The translations under genes were made by a program, and so were the position numbers. Of a stretch of 51,177 nt of DNA, positions 1 to 8,765 are shown piece by piece. Numbering within the stretch: the first letter of the stretch is position 1; each line of letters begins with the position of its first letter. Below the pieces are notes generated by a model. It was given only the letters and a program-made list of their open reading frames with translations, had not been told where the DNA came from and did no database searches. Source of the DNA: DASYQD01 sp036005845 (lineage in GTDB: Bacteria > Acidobacteriota > Thermoanaerobaculia > Multivoradales > JAIOJS01); the NCBI GenBank assembly GCA_036005845.1, contig DASYQD010000089.1:1-51177 (forward strand), given 5' to 3'.

Positions 1-616
1 CGAGCGCCATGCCGAGCACGAAGAGCAGCAGCACCTTCACCACCGGGTGGCGGAAGAGCTCGCCACTCGGGTTGTGGGCGAGCAGCTCCCAGCTCCGCTT
101 CATCGCGTCCCAGCCGTAACGCCCTTCGCGCACCATCACAGGCACGCGCAGCGACCAGGCGGCCATGAGGAATAGCCCGGGCAGGATGCAGGCAAGGAGA
201 CCAAGGCCGATGAGCAGCCAGGCAAGCAGATCGGTGGCCCACACTCGCGGCTGCAGGTAGAAGCGCAGGCTCGGCCGCAGTGCCGGCGACTCGCCGCCGA
301 GCGAGCGCGTGGCCGACACCATCATCGAGCCGTAGACGAAGAGGAACCAGATGCCGAGCACGAGCGCGCCGAGCCCGCCGAGGGCCATGGTGCCGCAGAA
401 GCGTCCGCTCTCGAACCGCGACGGGTCCATGCCGACGAGCGAGAGGTTCCACATCCCGACCAGGACCTGGATGCCGAGCGCCGCCGGCGCGAGCAGCAGC
501 GCCGCCGGCACCAGGATCGTGCGTGCCCAGACGCGCGTCGACTTCCACGCCTCGTCGATGAGCACCGCGAACGGGATCGTCTCGAGCTGCGGCGTGGCTT
601 GGAGCGGTGCGCTCAC
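1..616 (-). CDS. Partial multi-pass membrane protein, GPDPase-membrane-domain/DUF975-like
   Basis: The 5' part of a minus-strand gene that runs off the left edge; about 205 codons are visible. It begins with GTG at 616, whose GTGA overlaps the stop of the SpoIIM-like gene by four bases. The N-terminus has a short soluble stretch (ETIPFAVLIDEAW) followed by at least four hydrophobic segments separated by short loops. A conserved-looking loop reads AWSLRVPVMVREGRYG, followed by WDAMKRSWELL. This resembles the membrane domain that accompanies glycerophosphodiester phosphodiesterases and the DUF975/YciC-type proteins, which often sit beside RDD and SpoIIM genes. No enzymatic domain is visible in the part present. 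The family call is tentative; the membrane nature and start are well supported. Confidence 0.6.
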   Translation of the reverse strand, partial: MSAPLQATPQLETIPFAVLIDEAWKSTRVWARTILVPAALLLAPAALGIQVLVGMWNLSLVGMDPSRFESGRFCGTMALGGLGALVLGIWFLFVYGSMMVSATRSLGGESPALRPSLRFYLQPRVWATDLLAWLLIGLGLLACILPGLFLMAAWSLRVPVMVREGRYGWDAMKRSWELLAHNPSGELFRHPVVKVLLLFVLGMAL

Positions 617-1590
617 GACGCGGCCTCCGCCGCCGCGTCGGGCTCCTTGATGGCGCCGAGCGCGATCGGCGTCAGGAAGCAGACCTCTAGCGCCACGCCG
701 AGCAGCGCCTTCCACAGGAACGGCAGCTCGGTGCTCGGCGACAGGAAGCCCTCGACGATGGCGAGCAGCAGGAACCAGGGCAGGCAGCCGAGCAGCACCA
801 CCAGCGCCTCGCGCGCCGCGCGCGGCACGGTGATGGAGCGCGGCAGGTCGCCGGCGCGCAGGATGGCGACGCCGATGCCGAGGCCGGCGCCGGCGCAGAC
901 GAGAATCAGCGTGATCTCGAGCAGCCCATGGGCGACGACGAAGGTGCCCAGCTCTGCCGCCATCGAGAAGCGCGCCGTGACACCGAAGACGGCGCCGAGG
1001 ATGAAGCCGTTGAACATCGCCACCCACACCGAGCCGAGGCCAAAGAGCGCGCCGCCCGCCCATGCCAGGATCGCCACCGACATGTTGTTGGTGGCGATCG
1101 CCGACGACGAGAACGACGGCGGCACCGTGGTGGTGAGCGACTCCGTCCACAGGTGGCCGTGCTCGAGCCCGTCGATCGTGCGCGGCCCGAGCACCGCCAC
1201 CGCGACGCCCGGCTCGTACACCGCGACGGCCCAGCCGAGCAGCGCGGTGACGGCGAAGAGCGCCGCGGCGACGCCGATCCACGGCATGCTGGCGCGCACC
1301 GCCGCCGGGAAGCGGCTGAAGAAGAAGCGCACCAGCGAGAAGCGGCCCTCGTCCTCGCGCTGCAGCACCGTGCCGCCGAGCACGGCGAGCCGCAGCAGCC
1401 GCTGCGCGGCGCCGGTGCCGGGAAAGTGGGCGCGCGCCCAGGCGTGGTCCTGCAGCACCTGCCGGTAGCGCAAGGCCAGCTCCTCGACGTCGGCGTAAGA
1501 GAGATCGCGGCGGCGCCGAGCCGCGGTGGCGTCGCGCTCGAACGACTCCCACAGCGGGCGGCGGAGGGCGACGAAGCGGGCGTAGTCCAT
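613..1590 (-). CDS. Stage II sporulation protein M (SpoIIM) family membrane protein
   Basis: 325 aa from ATG at 1590. The start MDYARFVALRRPLWESFE is the usual opening of non-sporulating SpoIIM-family proteins, so the very long upstream extension of this frame is not used. An N-terminal soluble helical region of about 105 residues is followed by five or more membrane segments. The conserved centre includes SSSAIATNNMSVAILAWAGG and the GHGLLE-like stretch VVAHGLLEITLILVCAG. In organisms that do not sporulate, this family occurs with RDD, MoxR and DUF58 genes in an uncharacterised envelope cluster. It lies 14 nt after the RDD gene and overlaps the next membrane gene by 4 nt, so the three are probably co-translated. 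The molecular function is unknown. Confidence 0.85.
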   Translation of the reverse strand: MDYARFVALRRPLWESFERDATAARRRRDLSYADVEELALRYRQVLQDHAWARAHFPGTGAAQRLLRLAVLGGTVLQREDEGRFSLVRFFFSRFPAAVRASMPWIGVAAALFAVTALLGWAVAVYEPGVAVAVLGPRTIDGLEHGHLWTESLTTTVPPSFSSSAIATNNMSVAILAWAGGALFGLGSVWVAMFNGFILGAVFGVTARFSMAAELGTFVVAHGLLEITLILVCAGAGLGIGVAILRAGDLPRSITVPRAAREALVVLLGCLPWFLLLAIVEGFLSPSTELPFLWKALLGVALEVCFLTPIALGAIKEPDAAAEAAS

Positions 1591-1604
1591 CGGTCGATCG
1601 CGGC

Positions 1605-2312
1605 TCAGCGCGATTCCTGGCGGAAGCCGTTCCAGAGGCGCGGCAGCGGGTCGGGGCCGGGCAGACCGGGGAGGAAGCCGGGAGCGCGGTCGTCGATCCA
1701 GCGCTCGAGCCGGCGGCCGAGGGCGAGCCGAGCTTGCGGCTCGAGCTCGCGCGCGCGGCGCAGATAAGACTCGACGAGCTGCGTCTCCGCTGCGCTCCAG
1801 CCCGGCGGCAGCCGCGCCACCACCAGCTCTTCGCTCGCTTGTCGTTGGTGCACCACGAGCGTGCCGGCGAGCCGGTCGCCGAGCCGGCGCGACAGCGGGT
1901 CGATCGCCATCAGCAGGACGCCGACGAGCAGGTCGAGGCTGCGCACGATGTTGCGCACGAGCAGCGCGCCGGTACCCGCCGCTGCCCCGTCGCGCGCCAC
2001 GACGCGCAGCCCGAAGACCCGCTTGCCGACGGTGCGCCCGTCGAAGGCGGCCTCCTGCGCCGCGAAGTAGCCGTACTCGAGCGCGAACATCCCCAGCAGC
2101 CACACCGCAATCCCCCACCCCGGCCGCAGCCCGAGACTCATATCGAGCCCCAGCACGCCGGCCGACCAGGCGAGCAAGACCAGGAACAGTAAAAAGTAAT
2201 CGAGCACCCCGGCCAGGACGCGGCTTCCCACCCGCGCCAGCGGCAACTCCACCGGCACGTTGTCGAGCGAGAGGACCGTGCCGAGGTCCGGCGACAGATC
2301 GTCGGTAGGCAT
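1605..2312 (-). CDS. RDD family membrane protein
   Basis: 235 aa. The N-terminal DNVPVELPLARVGSRVLAGV is typical of RDD proteins: the conserved Arg of the first helix is followed by a Leu/Phe-rich segment. The second motif, FDGRTVGKRVFGLRVV, and the third, LLMAIDPLSRRLGDRLAGT, are canonical for the family. Three to four membrane helices occupy residues 30-160, and a basic soluble tail of about 70 residues follows. Some RDD proteins have been linked to cation transport, but most, including this one, have no assigned activity. It is the first gene of the RDD/SpoIIM/membrane-protein triplet and follows the CoA-transferase-family gene after 24 nt. Confidence 0.88.
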   Translation of the reverse strand: MPTDDLSPDLGTVLSLDNVPVELPLARVGSRVLAGVLDYFLLFLVLLAWSAGVLGLDMSLGLRPGWGIAVWLLGMFALEYGYFAAQEAAFDGRTVGKRVFGLRVVARDGAAAGTGALLVRNIVRSLDLLVGVLLMAIDPLSRRLGDRLAGTLVVHQRQASEELVVARLPPGWSAAETQLVESYLRRARELEPQARLALGRRLERWIDDRAPGFLPGLPGPDPLPRLWNGFRQESR

Positions 2313-2336
2313 CGAAGGTGGCTACTACATCATGCG

Positions 2337-3581
2337 TCAACGCCGCCGGAAGCGGCGCAGCACGCGACGCAGCCAACCACTTCTTGTACGCTGTGGGCCG
2401 ATGCCCGCTTCCCGCAGCTCGCGGGTGGAGCGGCCCGCGATGAGGTCGTGCTCGGCGAGGACGGCGGCGGTGTGGGCGCCGAGCTCGGGCACGCTTTCGG
2501 GGGCGCGCGGGCGGGCGTCGTCGAAGCGTGCCGGGAAGCCGAGGCGCGGCAGGCCGTCGGCGGCGCGGTGGAGGACGCCGCGGGCGGCGACCTGCGGGTG
2601 GGCGGCGGCTTCGGCCAGCGACAGCACCGGCTCGGCCGGGACATCGTGGGCCGCGAGCAGCTCCACCCATTCGTCGCGCGTGCGGGAGGCGACGAGCTTC
2701 GCCACGTTGTCGTGCGCGCGCTCGCCGGTGGCGTACTGCGCGTCGACGAGGTCGGGCCGTTCGGCGGCTGCGCAGAAGCGGGCCCAGAAATGGGGCTCGA
2801 GCGCGCCGACGGCCAGCGCGCCGCCGCCGCGCGTCGGGTAAACGCCGTAGCAAGGCAGCACGCCGGTCAGCGGCAGCGGCTCTCCGACCTCGCGCGGCGC
2901 GGCGGCCTCGCCCGCCCAGCCGGTGACGTTGGCGTGCACGGCGGCGTCTAGCAGCGCCTGGTCGATCCACGTGCCGCCACCCTCGCCGGCCTCTGGCTCC
3001 TGCGCCCGACGCGCCGACGCTCCGGGCACTCGCTCGCGCGCGAGCAGCGCGGCGAGCACCGCCGACGCGGCGCTCCAGGCGCCCACCACGTCGGCGACCT
3101 GGATCGCCGGTGCCGTGCCGGTAGCCGCGAGCGCGCCGCCGATCGCCTGATAGGTGATGTCATGCCCGGCGCGCGATGCGTATGGGCCGCTCTGCCCCCA
3201 GCCGGTGAGCGAGCAGATCACCAGCCGCGGGTAGCGCTCGCGCAGCACGTCGGGCGCGAGACCGAGACGCGCCATGGTGCCGGGGCGGAAGCTTTCGAGC
3301 AGCACGTCGGCGTGCGCCAGCAGGCCGCGCAGCGCCTCGACCGCCGCCGGCTGCTTGAGGTCGAGCGCCACGCTCTCGACGCCGGCGAGCAGCATCGCGG
3401 CGAGCGGGCTCTTGCCGTCGACGAGCGGCGCCGCCGCGCGCACCGGATCGCCGGCGCTCGGCTCCTCGACCTTGACGATCCGCGCGCCGAGATCGGCGAG
3501 CAGCCGCGCCGCGAGCGGCCCCGGCAGATGGCGCGTGAGGTCGACGACGAGCAGACCTTGCAGCGGCGACGCGGAGGTCAT
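2337..3581 (-). CDS. CaiB/BaiF family CoA enzyme, alpha-methylacyl-CoA racemase-like
   Basis: 414 aa from ATG at 3581 (MTSASPLQGLLVVDLTRHLP). The N-terminal Rossmann-like motif LLADLGARIVKVEEP and the segment LLESFRPGTMARLGL are diagnostic of class III CoA-transferases. Within the family, AGHDITY and the downstream Asp in IQVADVVGAWSA match the catalytic His/Asp pair of 2-methylacyl-CoA racemases better than the formyl-CoA transferase arrangement. Expected role: epimerising or exchanging CoA thioesters of branched or aromatic acids before beta-oxidation. The gene lies 82 nt downstream of a thiolase on the same strand, which fits acyl-CoA catabolism. The substrate cannot be read from the sequence. 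The basic C-terminal tail (RRVLRRFRRR) is unusual and may be an extension. Confidence 0.85.
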   Translation of the reverse strand: MTSASPLQGLLVVDLTRHLPGPLAARLLADLGARIVKVEEPSAGDPVRAAAPLVDGKSPLAAMLLAGVESVALDLKQPAAVEALRGLLAHADVLLESFRPGTMARLGLAPDVLRERYPRLVICSLTGWGQSGPYASRAGHDITYQAIGGALAATGTAPAIQVADVVGAWSAASAVLAALLARERVPGASARRAQEPEAGEGGGTWIDQALLDAAVHANVTGWAGEAAAPREVGEPLPLTGVLPCYGVYPTRGGGALAVGALEPHFWARFCAAAERPDLVDAQYATGERAHDNVAKLVASRTRDEWVELLAAHDVPAEPVLSLAEAAAHPQVAARGVLHRAADGLPRLGFPARFDDARPRAPESVPELGAHTAAVLAEHDLIAGRSTRELREAGIGPQRTRSGWLRRVLRRFRRR

Positions 3582-3663
3582 GGCGGCGATGCGGCGACGC
3601 TCATGATCTCTTCTACGCGATCGCGCAGCGCCGCGCCGCACGCAAGTCGCGTCGCGCTCACCG

Positions 3664-5100
3664 CTACTCCCGCTCGACCACCATCGCGAAGCCGACGCCG
3701 CCCGCCGCGCACACCGTCATCAGCCCGAGGTTGCCGCCGCGCCGGCGCAGCTCGAAGAGGAGCTGCATGGTCACCCGCGCGCCGGTGGCGCCGAAGGGGT
3801 GGCCGATCGAGATCGAGCCGCCGTTGACGTTGAGCTTGTTGAAGTCGACGGCGCCGAGCTGCGCGCTCCGGCCCAGCTCCTCGGCGGCGAACTTCTTCGA
3901 GTTGAACGCCTTGAGGTTCGACAGCACCTGCGCCGCGAACGCCTCGTGCATCTCCACGAGGTCGAGGTCGGCAAGCGTCACGCCCGCCGCGTCGAGCGCC
4001 TCGGGCGCCGCGTACGCCGGCCCCTGCAGCAGTTGGGTGCCCGGATCGAGCGACGCGTACGCCCACGAGCGGATGTACCCGAGCGGCTGGTAGCCGAGCG
4101 CCTTCGCCTTCTCCTCGCTCATCAGCAGCACCGCCGAGCCGCCGTCGGTGATCGGGCTGGCGTTGCCGGCGGTGATCGAGCCGTAGCGCTTGTCGAACAC
4201 CGGCGGCAGCGCGGCGAGCTTCTCCATCGCCGCGTCGTGGCGCACGCCGTTGTCGACCAGCACCGCCTCGCCGTAGGTGGGCGGCGGGAAGGTGGGCACG
4301 ACCTGCTCGGCGAAGCGGCCCTCGATCGTGGCCGCCGAGGCGCGCTGGTGCGACATCAGCGCGATCTCGTCCTGCGCGCGGCGCGAGACGTCGTTCTCCT
4401 TCGCCATCTTCTCCGCCGCCTGCCCCATCGTCATGCCGGTCGTGTACTCGGCGATCGCGGGCGGCACCGGCACCAGGTCCTTCGGCCGCAGCTTGGCGAT
4501 CGTCGCCGCCTTCTGCGGCAGGCTCTTCGCCTTCTGCAGCTCCATCAGCCGCTTCGCCGCCGCGTCGGAGAAGCGGATCGGCACCTTCGACAGCGCCTCG
4601 GCGCCGCCGGCGAGCACGACGTCGGCCTGGCCGACGAGGATCGCCTCCGCCGCCGAGGTGATGGCGCGGTTGGAAGAGGCGCAGGCGAGGCTGACGCCGC
4701 TGCCCGGGATCCACTCCGGCAGCGAGCAGCGGAACACCACCTCGCGGCCGAGGTTGGGGCCGTAGAGCGCCGGCAGCACGGTGCCATAGATGGCGAGGTC
4801 GATCTCCTTCTCGGCGAGCCCGCTGCGCGTCACCAGCTCGGCGGTGGCGACGCCGGCGAGGTCGATGACGTCCATGTCGCGAAACGACGTGCCCGACTTG
4901 ACGAACGGCGTGCGGCAGCCGTCGACAATGGCGACGCGGCCGCGCGGCCCGCGCAGCTCGCGGCGGCCGACGGCCTTCGGCGGGCGCCCGTGGTTCTTGC
5001 GCGTGAGGACAGTGTCGGCGCGCTCGTGGACCTCTTCGAGGGCGCTGGCTTCGTTCGGTTCCGGCAGAGGCGCGGGGACGGCTTCGGCGGGCTGGGCCAT
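3664..5100 (-). CDS. Acetyl-CoA acyltransferase (thiolase), FadI-like
   Basis: 478 aa, longer than ordinary 390-aa thiolases and in the range of FadI/trifunctional beta subunits. The acylated cysteine is in SLACASSNRAI, the basic His in VEMHEAFAAQ, the NGG...GHPFGATGAR glycine-rich turn is intact, and the second cysteine is in LMTVCAAGGVG. The reaction is thiolytic cleavage of 3-ketoacyl-CoA, or the reverse Claisen condensation. About 50 residues precede the first conserved block (RVAIVDGCRTPF) and are low-complexity. The ATG has an AGGAGG Shine-Dalgarno about 7 nt upstream. It probably works with the downstream CaiB-family enzyme in acyl-CoA degradation. No FadJ-like partner is in the window. 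Confidence 0.92.
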   Translation of the reverse strand: MAQPAEAVPAPLPEPNEASALEEVHERADTVLTRKNHGRPPKAVGRRELRGPRGRVAIVDGCRTPFVKSGTSFRDMDVIDLAGVATAELVTRSGLAEKEIDLAIYGTVLPALYGPNLGREVVFRCSLPEWIPGSGVSLACASSNRAITSAAEAILVGQADVVLAGGAEALSKVPIRFSDAAAKRLMELQKAKSLPQKAATIAKLRPKDLVPVPPAIAEYTTGMTMGQAAEKMAKENDVSRRAQDEIALMSHQRASAATIEGRFAEQVVPTFPPPTYGEAVLVDNGVRHDAAMEKLAALPPVFDKRYGSITAGNASPITDGGSAVLLMSEEKAKALGYQPLGYIRSWAYASLDPGTQLLQGPAYAAPEALDAAGVTLADLDLVEMHEAFAAQVLSNLKAFNSKKFAAEELGRSAQLGAVDFNKLNVNGGSISIGHPFGATGARVTMQLLFELRRRGGNLGLMTVCAAGGVGFAMVVERE

Positions 5101-5118
5101 GGTGGGCCTCCTGGTGAC

Positions 5119-6249
5119 TCACTCTAGCAACGACCCCCGGCTTCGCAGTTGCGCGGCGAGGGCCTCGACGACGCGGTCGAAGCGTGGCCAGCCGGCGGCG
5201 TCGTGCTCGACCTCGACGCCGGCCAGCCGCGCCAGCTCGAGGGTCTGCCCTTCGAGCCAGCGCAGGGCCGCGGTCGTCGCGGCGAGCTGGTCTTCGAGGT
5301 AGCGCCGATACGACAGCAGCGTCTCGCTCTCCTCGCGCCGGAGGCGCTCCTCCTGCTCGCCGGGATCGAGATGAAAGCGCGGGACGAGCGGCCGCACGGC
5401 CGCACCGCTCGCGACCAGGGCCGCCGCTTCCTCGCCGACGCGAGCGCGGCCCGCGGCGAGACCCGCCGCGGAATCGTCGAGCGGCGGCCGGCCGGCGAGC
5501 CGATGCCACCACTTCTCCACGAACCGCTGCCGGTTGCGTTCGGCGAGGAAGTCGCGGTATGCCGCGCTGCTCGAGGAACGCCGGTGGTGGACCGCGCGCG
5601 CCGCCGGGACGAGCCGCACCAGTCGGCCCGCTTCGCGGCAGGCGAAGGCGCAGTCGACGTCGACGTAATAACCCGGGTGGAAGCGCTCGTCGAGACCGCC
5701 GATGGCGTCGAAAAGCTCGGCGCGCACCGCCAGCGCGCAGCTGGGACCGAAGTCGACCGGCGCCGCCTCGCGAATGGATTCCATAGCGGTCTCCGCCGGC
5801 CAGGCGCGACCGGGGATCGCGTCGGCCCACAGCATCGATCCCGCGGACTGCAGAGTGCCGTCCGGGTCGGTGACGACGCTCGCGAAGACCCCGGTGTCGG
5901 GGTAGCGGTCCGCCGCGTCGAGCATCGCCTCGAGCCAACCCTCGCCGATGACCGTGTCGTCGTGGAGCAGGCAGAGCAGCTCGCCCCGCGCCGCGGCTCG
6001 CGCGCGGTTGTAGCCGCCGGCGACGCCGAGGTTGACAGCGCACTCGACGACGCGCAGCCGTGAGTCCTCGGCCGCGGCGAGGACCCGCTTCACCTCCGGC
6101 GTGGAAGCCGAGGCGACGACGACGATCTCGACAGGGAGCGCGGCCGGAAGCCGCCGCGCCAGCGCGTCGAGGCACTCCTCCAGGCGCGCCGCCTGCGTCG
6201 TCGTCGGCAGCAAGATCGAAGCGAGCGCACTCGGGGAAGTGGCGGGCAC
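5119..6249 (-). CDS. Glycosyltransferase family 2
   Basis: 376 aa from GTG at 6249. A GT-A fold is visible: ASILLPTTT at the nucleotide-binding strand, NLGVAGGYNRARAAARGE, the DxD-like metal motif LLHDDTV around residue 95, and the acceptor-side loop IGGLDERFHPGYYVDVDCAF. This is the GT2 rhamnosyltransferase/O-antigen type. The last 100 residues are charged and helical and may mediate oligomerisation or membrane contact. There is no signal peptide or membrane segment, so it acts on the cytoplasmic face. It diverges from an RmlC-like cupin only 26 nt away, suggesting a shared deoxysugar or surface-polysaccharide role. The donor and acceptor are unknown. Confidence 0.87.
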   Translation of the reverse strand: MPATSPSALASILLPTTTQAARLEECLDALARRLPAALPVEIVVVASASTPEVKRVLAAAEDSRLRVVECAVNLGVAGGYNRARAAARGELLCLLHDDTVIGEGWLEAMLDAADRYPDTGVFASVVTDPDGTLQSAGSMLWADAIPGRAWPAETAMESIREAAPVDFGPSCALAVRAELFDAIGGLDERFHPGYYVDVDCAFACREAGRLVRLVPAARAVHHRRSSSSAAYRDFLAERNRQRFVEKWWHRLAGRPPLDDSAAGLAAGRARVGEEAAALVASGAAVRPLVPRFHLDPGEQEERLRREESETLLSYRRYLEDQLAATTAALRWLEGQTLELARLAGVEVEHDAAGWPRFDRVVEALAAQLRSRGSLLE

Positions 6250-6275
6250 TCGGCTATGTTAGGCAGAAGGTGGCG

Positions 6276-6803
6276 ATGGGCGAGATGCAGGATCGGCAGG
6301 ATCGGCAAACGGTGACCGCGAACGGCGAGCCGCTGGTGCAGCTTCCCGCCGGCGTCACCTTCCACGACGTGCCCACGCACGTCGACGACCGCGGCTCGGT
6401 GGTGGAGATGTTCGATCTCCGCTGGGGATGGCACCCCGATCCGCTGGTGTTCGCCTACTGCTTCACCGTCCGCCCCGGCAAGATCAAGGGCTGGGGTCTG
6501 CACAAGCGGCACGACGACCGCTACTTCTTGCTGCAGGGAGAGCTGGAAGTGGTGCTCTACGACGAGCGCGACGACTCACCGACTCGCGGCCTGGTGGCGA
6601 GGATCTACCTGAGCGAGTTCCGTCGCCGCTTGATGAGCATCCCCGCCGGCATCTGGCACGCCGACCACAACATCGGCACCCGCGACGCGGTGGTCGTCAA
6701 TTTCCCCACCATCCCCTACGACCACGCCAGTCCGGACAAGTACCGCCTGCCGCTCGACACCGACCGCATCCCCTACCGCTTCGAGCCGTCGCGCGGCTGG
6801 TGA
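6276..6803 (+). CDS. RmlC-like cupin (dTDP-4-dehydrorhamnose 3,5-epimerase family)
   Basis: 175 aa from ATG at 6276, chosen because AGAAGG lies 5 nt upstream. The N-terminal VDDRGSVVEMFDLRWG corresponds to the RmlC DxRG block. KGWGLHKRHDDRYFLLQG carries the His equivalent to the catalytic base of RmlC, and MSIPAGIWHADHN gives the second cupin motif. Such proteins epimerise or isomerise keto-deoxysugar nucleotides, but several subfamilies have other sugar-nucleotide or cupin activities. The region around H-A-D-H-N is atypical for true RmlC, so the exact reaction is open. It is divergently arranged with a GT2 enzyme across a 26-nt gap, consistent with a common surface-sugar function. Confidence 0.78.
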   Translation: MGEMQDRQDRQTVTANGEPLVQLPAGVTFHDVPTHVDDRGSVVEMFDLRWGWHPDPLVFAYCFTVRPGKIKGWGLHKRHDDRYFLLQGELEVVLYDERDDSPTRGLVARIYLSEFRRRLMSIPAGIWHADHNIGTRDAVVVNFPTIPYDHASPDKYRLPLDTDRIPYRFEPSRGW

Positions 6804-7002
6804 GGCCCGCGGCCCGCCGACCTTGCTAAGGCGAGGACGCGCGCCAGCTCGACAGGCTGACGCCGAGGGCTTGCCAAGCGGTCGGGCGCAGCTCGTGCAA
6901 GATCGGGCTGCCCATTCGGGAAATCCTTCGGTACGTCCGTCCAACCGAGCATGGGGATGCGGCCCAACGCAGGGTCCGGCTTCTCTCCATAGGAGGTCCG
7001 TT

Positions 7003-8691
7003 ATGACGGGTGAGGATCAGGAACGGAACGAGAGCACCGCGTCCCAGGCGCTCGACGAGCATCCACGACCTCGCAGACCCCGGCAGCCGGCACGCGTGAC
7101 CGTCGCCGCGGCGGCCGCGCCCGCGGCGCTCGAGGCACTCCCGTGCACCGCAACCAAGATCAAGAAGACCGGAAGCAACGGCGACGAGGAGCGCTTCAAG
7201 GGAGCCGACGGCAAGCCGAACTTCATCGGCAACTTCAGCAAGGGCCTCCACCACGACGGCTTCGGCGAAGTCGATCGCCCAGGGTACAAGTCGCTCCTCC
7301 ACGCGCTCGACAGTGAGAAGGATTTCGATCAGATTTCGCTCGGGCTCGGCCGCAAGCTGACCAACCCCCAAGCGGGGCTCGCGAACGACCTGGAAGGCCC
7401 CGATCCCCAGGACCTCAGCATCCTGGCGGCACCGAGCCTCGACTCCGCCGAGGAGGCGGCCGAGGCCGTCGAGCTCTACTGGATGGCCCTGCTGCGCGAT
7501 GTGCCCTTCGTCAGCTTTGGCAGCGACGCCGACGTCGCCGCCGCCGCCGCCGAGATCTCGACTCTGCAGGAGTTCACTGGCCCCAAGCTCGGCGGCCAAG
7601 TCACCCCGCAGACTATCTTTCGCGGCTGCGCCCCGGGCGACGTCGCCGGCCCGTTCCTCTCCCAGTACTTGCTCCACGACATCGGCTATGGATCGCTGAC
7701 CATCGAGCAGCGCCAGCGCACGGTGGTTCCGAACCAGGATTACCTGACCGCATTTGGCGATTGGCTGCACATCCAGAACGGCGGCACGCCGGCGACCGGG
7801 GACACCTTCGATACCACGCCGCGCTACATCCGCAGCATGCGCGATATGGGCCAATACGTTCACGTCGACGCGCTCTACGAGGCTTATCTCAATGCCTGCT
7901 TGATACTGCTGCACAGCGGCGCGCCCTTCGACGCCGGCAATCCCTACGAGCCAACCCACCCGGACGCGACGACCCAGATCGGCTTCGGCACCTTCGGCGG
8001 ACCCCACGTTCTTAGTCTCGTCACCGAAGTGGCGACGCGGGCCCTCAAGGCGATCTGGTACCAGAAGTGGTTCGTGCACCGGCGGCTCCGTCCAGAGGCG
8101 TTCGGCGGTCTCATCGAGGTCAAACAGGTGGGGGTCGGCGGCCAGAAGCGAACCTACCCAATCCACCAGCAGGTGCTGAATTCTCAAGCGCTGCAGCGGA
8201 CGGTCACCAAGTACGGCTCGAACCTTTTGCCCATGGCCTTTCCTGAAGGAAGCCCCACTCACCCGGCCTACGGCGCCGGCCACGCCACAGTTGCCGGGGC
8301 CTGCGTGACGATCCTCAAGGCATGGTTCGACGAGGACGCGCGCCTCGCCGATCTGCCGGTGCCGCTCATGCCCAAGGTTGCCAACGCGGATGGAACGGCA
8401 TTGGTGGACTACACGGGTGCGGACGCCGGCAGCCTCACCGTCGGCGGCGAGCTCAACAAGGTGGCAGCCAACATCGCGATCGGCCGCAACATGGCGGGTG
8501 TGCACTGGCGCAGCGACTACGCCGAGTCGGTCAAGCTCGGCGAGCGCGTCGCACTCACGGTGCTCAAGAAGCAGCGCCGTGACTACCACGAGAAGGGCTG
8601 GTCATTCACGCTGCGCCGCTTCGACGGCACCAAGGTCACGATCAACCATCGGGGCGTCTTCACGGAGGACGGGCACCGCGTGCCGCTGTAG
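7003..8691 (+). CDS. Vanadium-dependent haloperoxidase (bromoperoxidase-like)
   Basis: 562 aa from ATG at 7003, with AGGAGG 5 nt upstream. It oxidises halide with H2O2 at a vanadate cofactor. The vanadate site is complete relative to the algal/cyanobacterial bromoperoxidases. KWFVHRRLRPE supplies K355 and R363, SPTHPAYGAGHAT supplies the acid-base H420 and the vanadate ligand H427, and RNMAGVHWRSDY supplies R495 and H501, with the family spacing preserved. The usual Ser before Gly-His is Ala425, a variation common in bacterial members. No signal peptide is evident: the first 30 residues are charged, with a short Ala-rich patch at 35-45, so cytosolic action or export by another route remains open. 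It is monocistronic, following a 199-nt gap in which I see no clear promoter. Confidence 0.93.
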   Translation: MTGEDQERNESTASQALDEHPRPRRPRQPARVTVAAAAAPAALEALPCTATKIKKTGSNGDEERFKGADGKPNFIGNFSKGLHHDGFGEVDRPGYKSLLHALDSEKDFDQISLGLGRKLTNPQAGLANDLEGPDPQDLSILAAPSLDSAEEAAEAVELYWMALLRDVPFVSFGSDADVAAAAAEISTLQEFTGPKLGGQVTPQTIFRGCAPGDVAGPFLSQYLLHDIGYGSLTIEQRQRTVVPNQDYLTAFGDWLHIQNGGTPATGDTFDTTPRYIRSMRDMGQYVHVDALYEAYLNACLILLHSGAPFDAGNPYEPTHPDATTQIGFGTFGGPHVLSLVTEVATRALKAIWYQKWFVHRRLRPEAFGGLIEVKQVGVGGQKRTYPIHQQVLNSQALQRTVTKYGSNLLPMAFPEGSPTHPAYGAGHATVAGACVTILKAWFDEDARLADLPVPLMPKVANADGTALVDYTGADAGSLTVGGELNKVAANIAIGRNMAGVHWRSDYAESVKLGERVALTVLKKQRRDYHEKGWSFTLRRFDGTKVTINHRGVFTEDGHRVPL

Positions 8692-8709
8692 GCAGACTGG
8701 GAGCATTGC

Positions 8710-8726
8710 CTCGCGGCAGTCGCGAG
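8710..8726. terminator. Hairpin between convergent genes
   Basis: CTCGCG-GCAGT-CGCGAG is a perfect 6-bp stem with a 5-nt loop, 18 nt after the haloperoxidase stop and before the stop of the opposing gene at 8766. It has no U-tract. Its position suggests a bidirectional transcription stop. Confidence 0.45.
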
Positions 8727-8765
8727 TTCCGGCTGGTGGGTAGCGGACGACACGAAGCGGGCTGA

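Noticed and set aside
613..2970. A 785-codon open frame on the minus strand
   Set aside because: Only the last 325 codons encode the SpoIIM-like protein; the rest is Arg/Ala-rich shadow of the RDD and CaiB genes in high-GC DNA.
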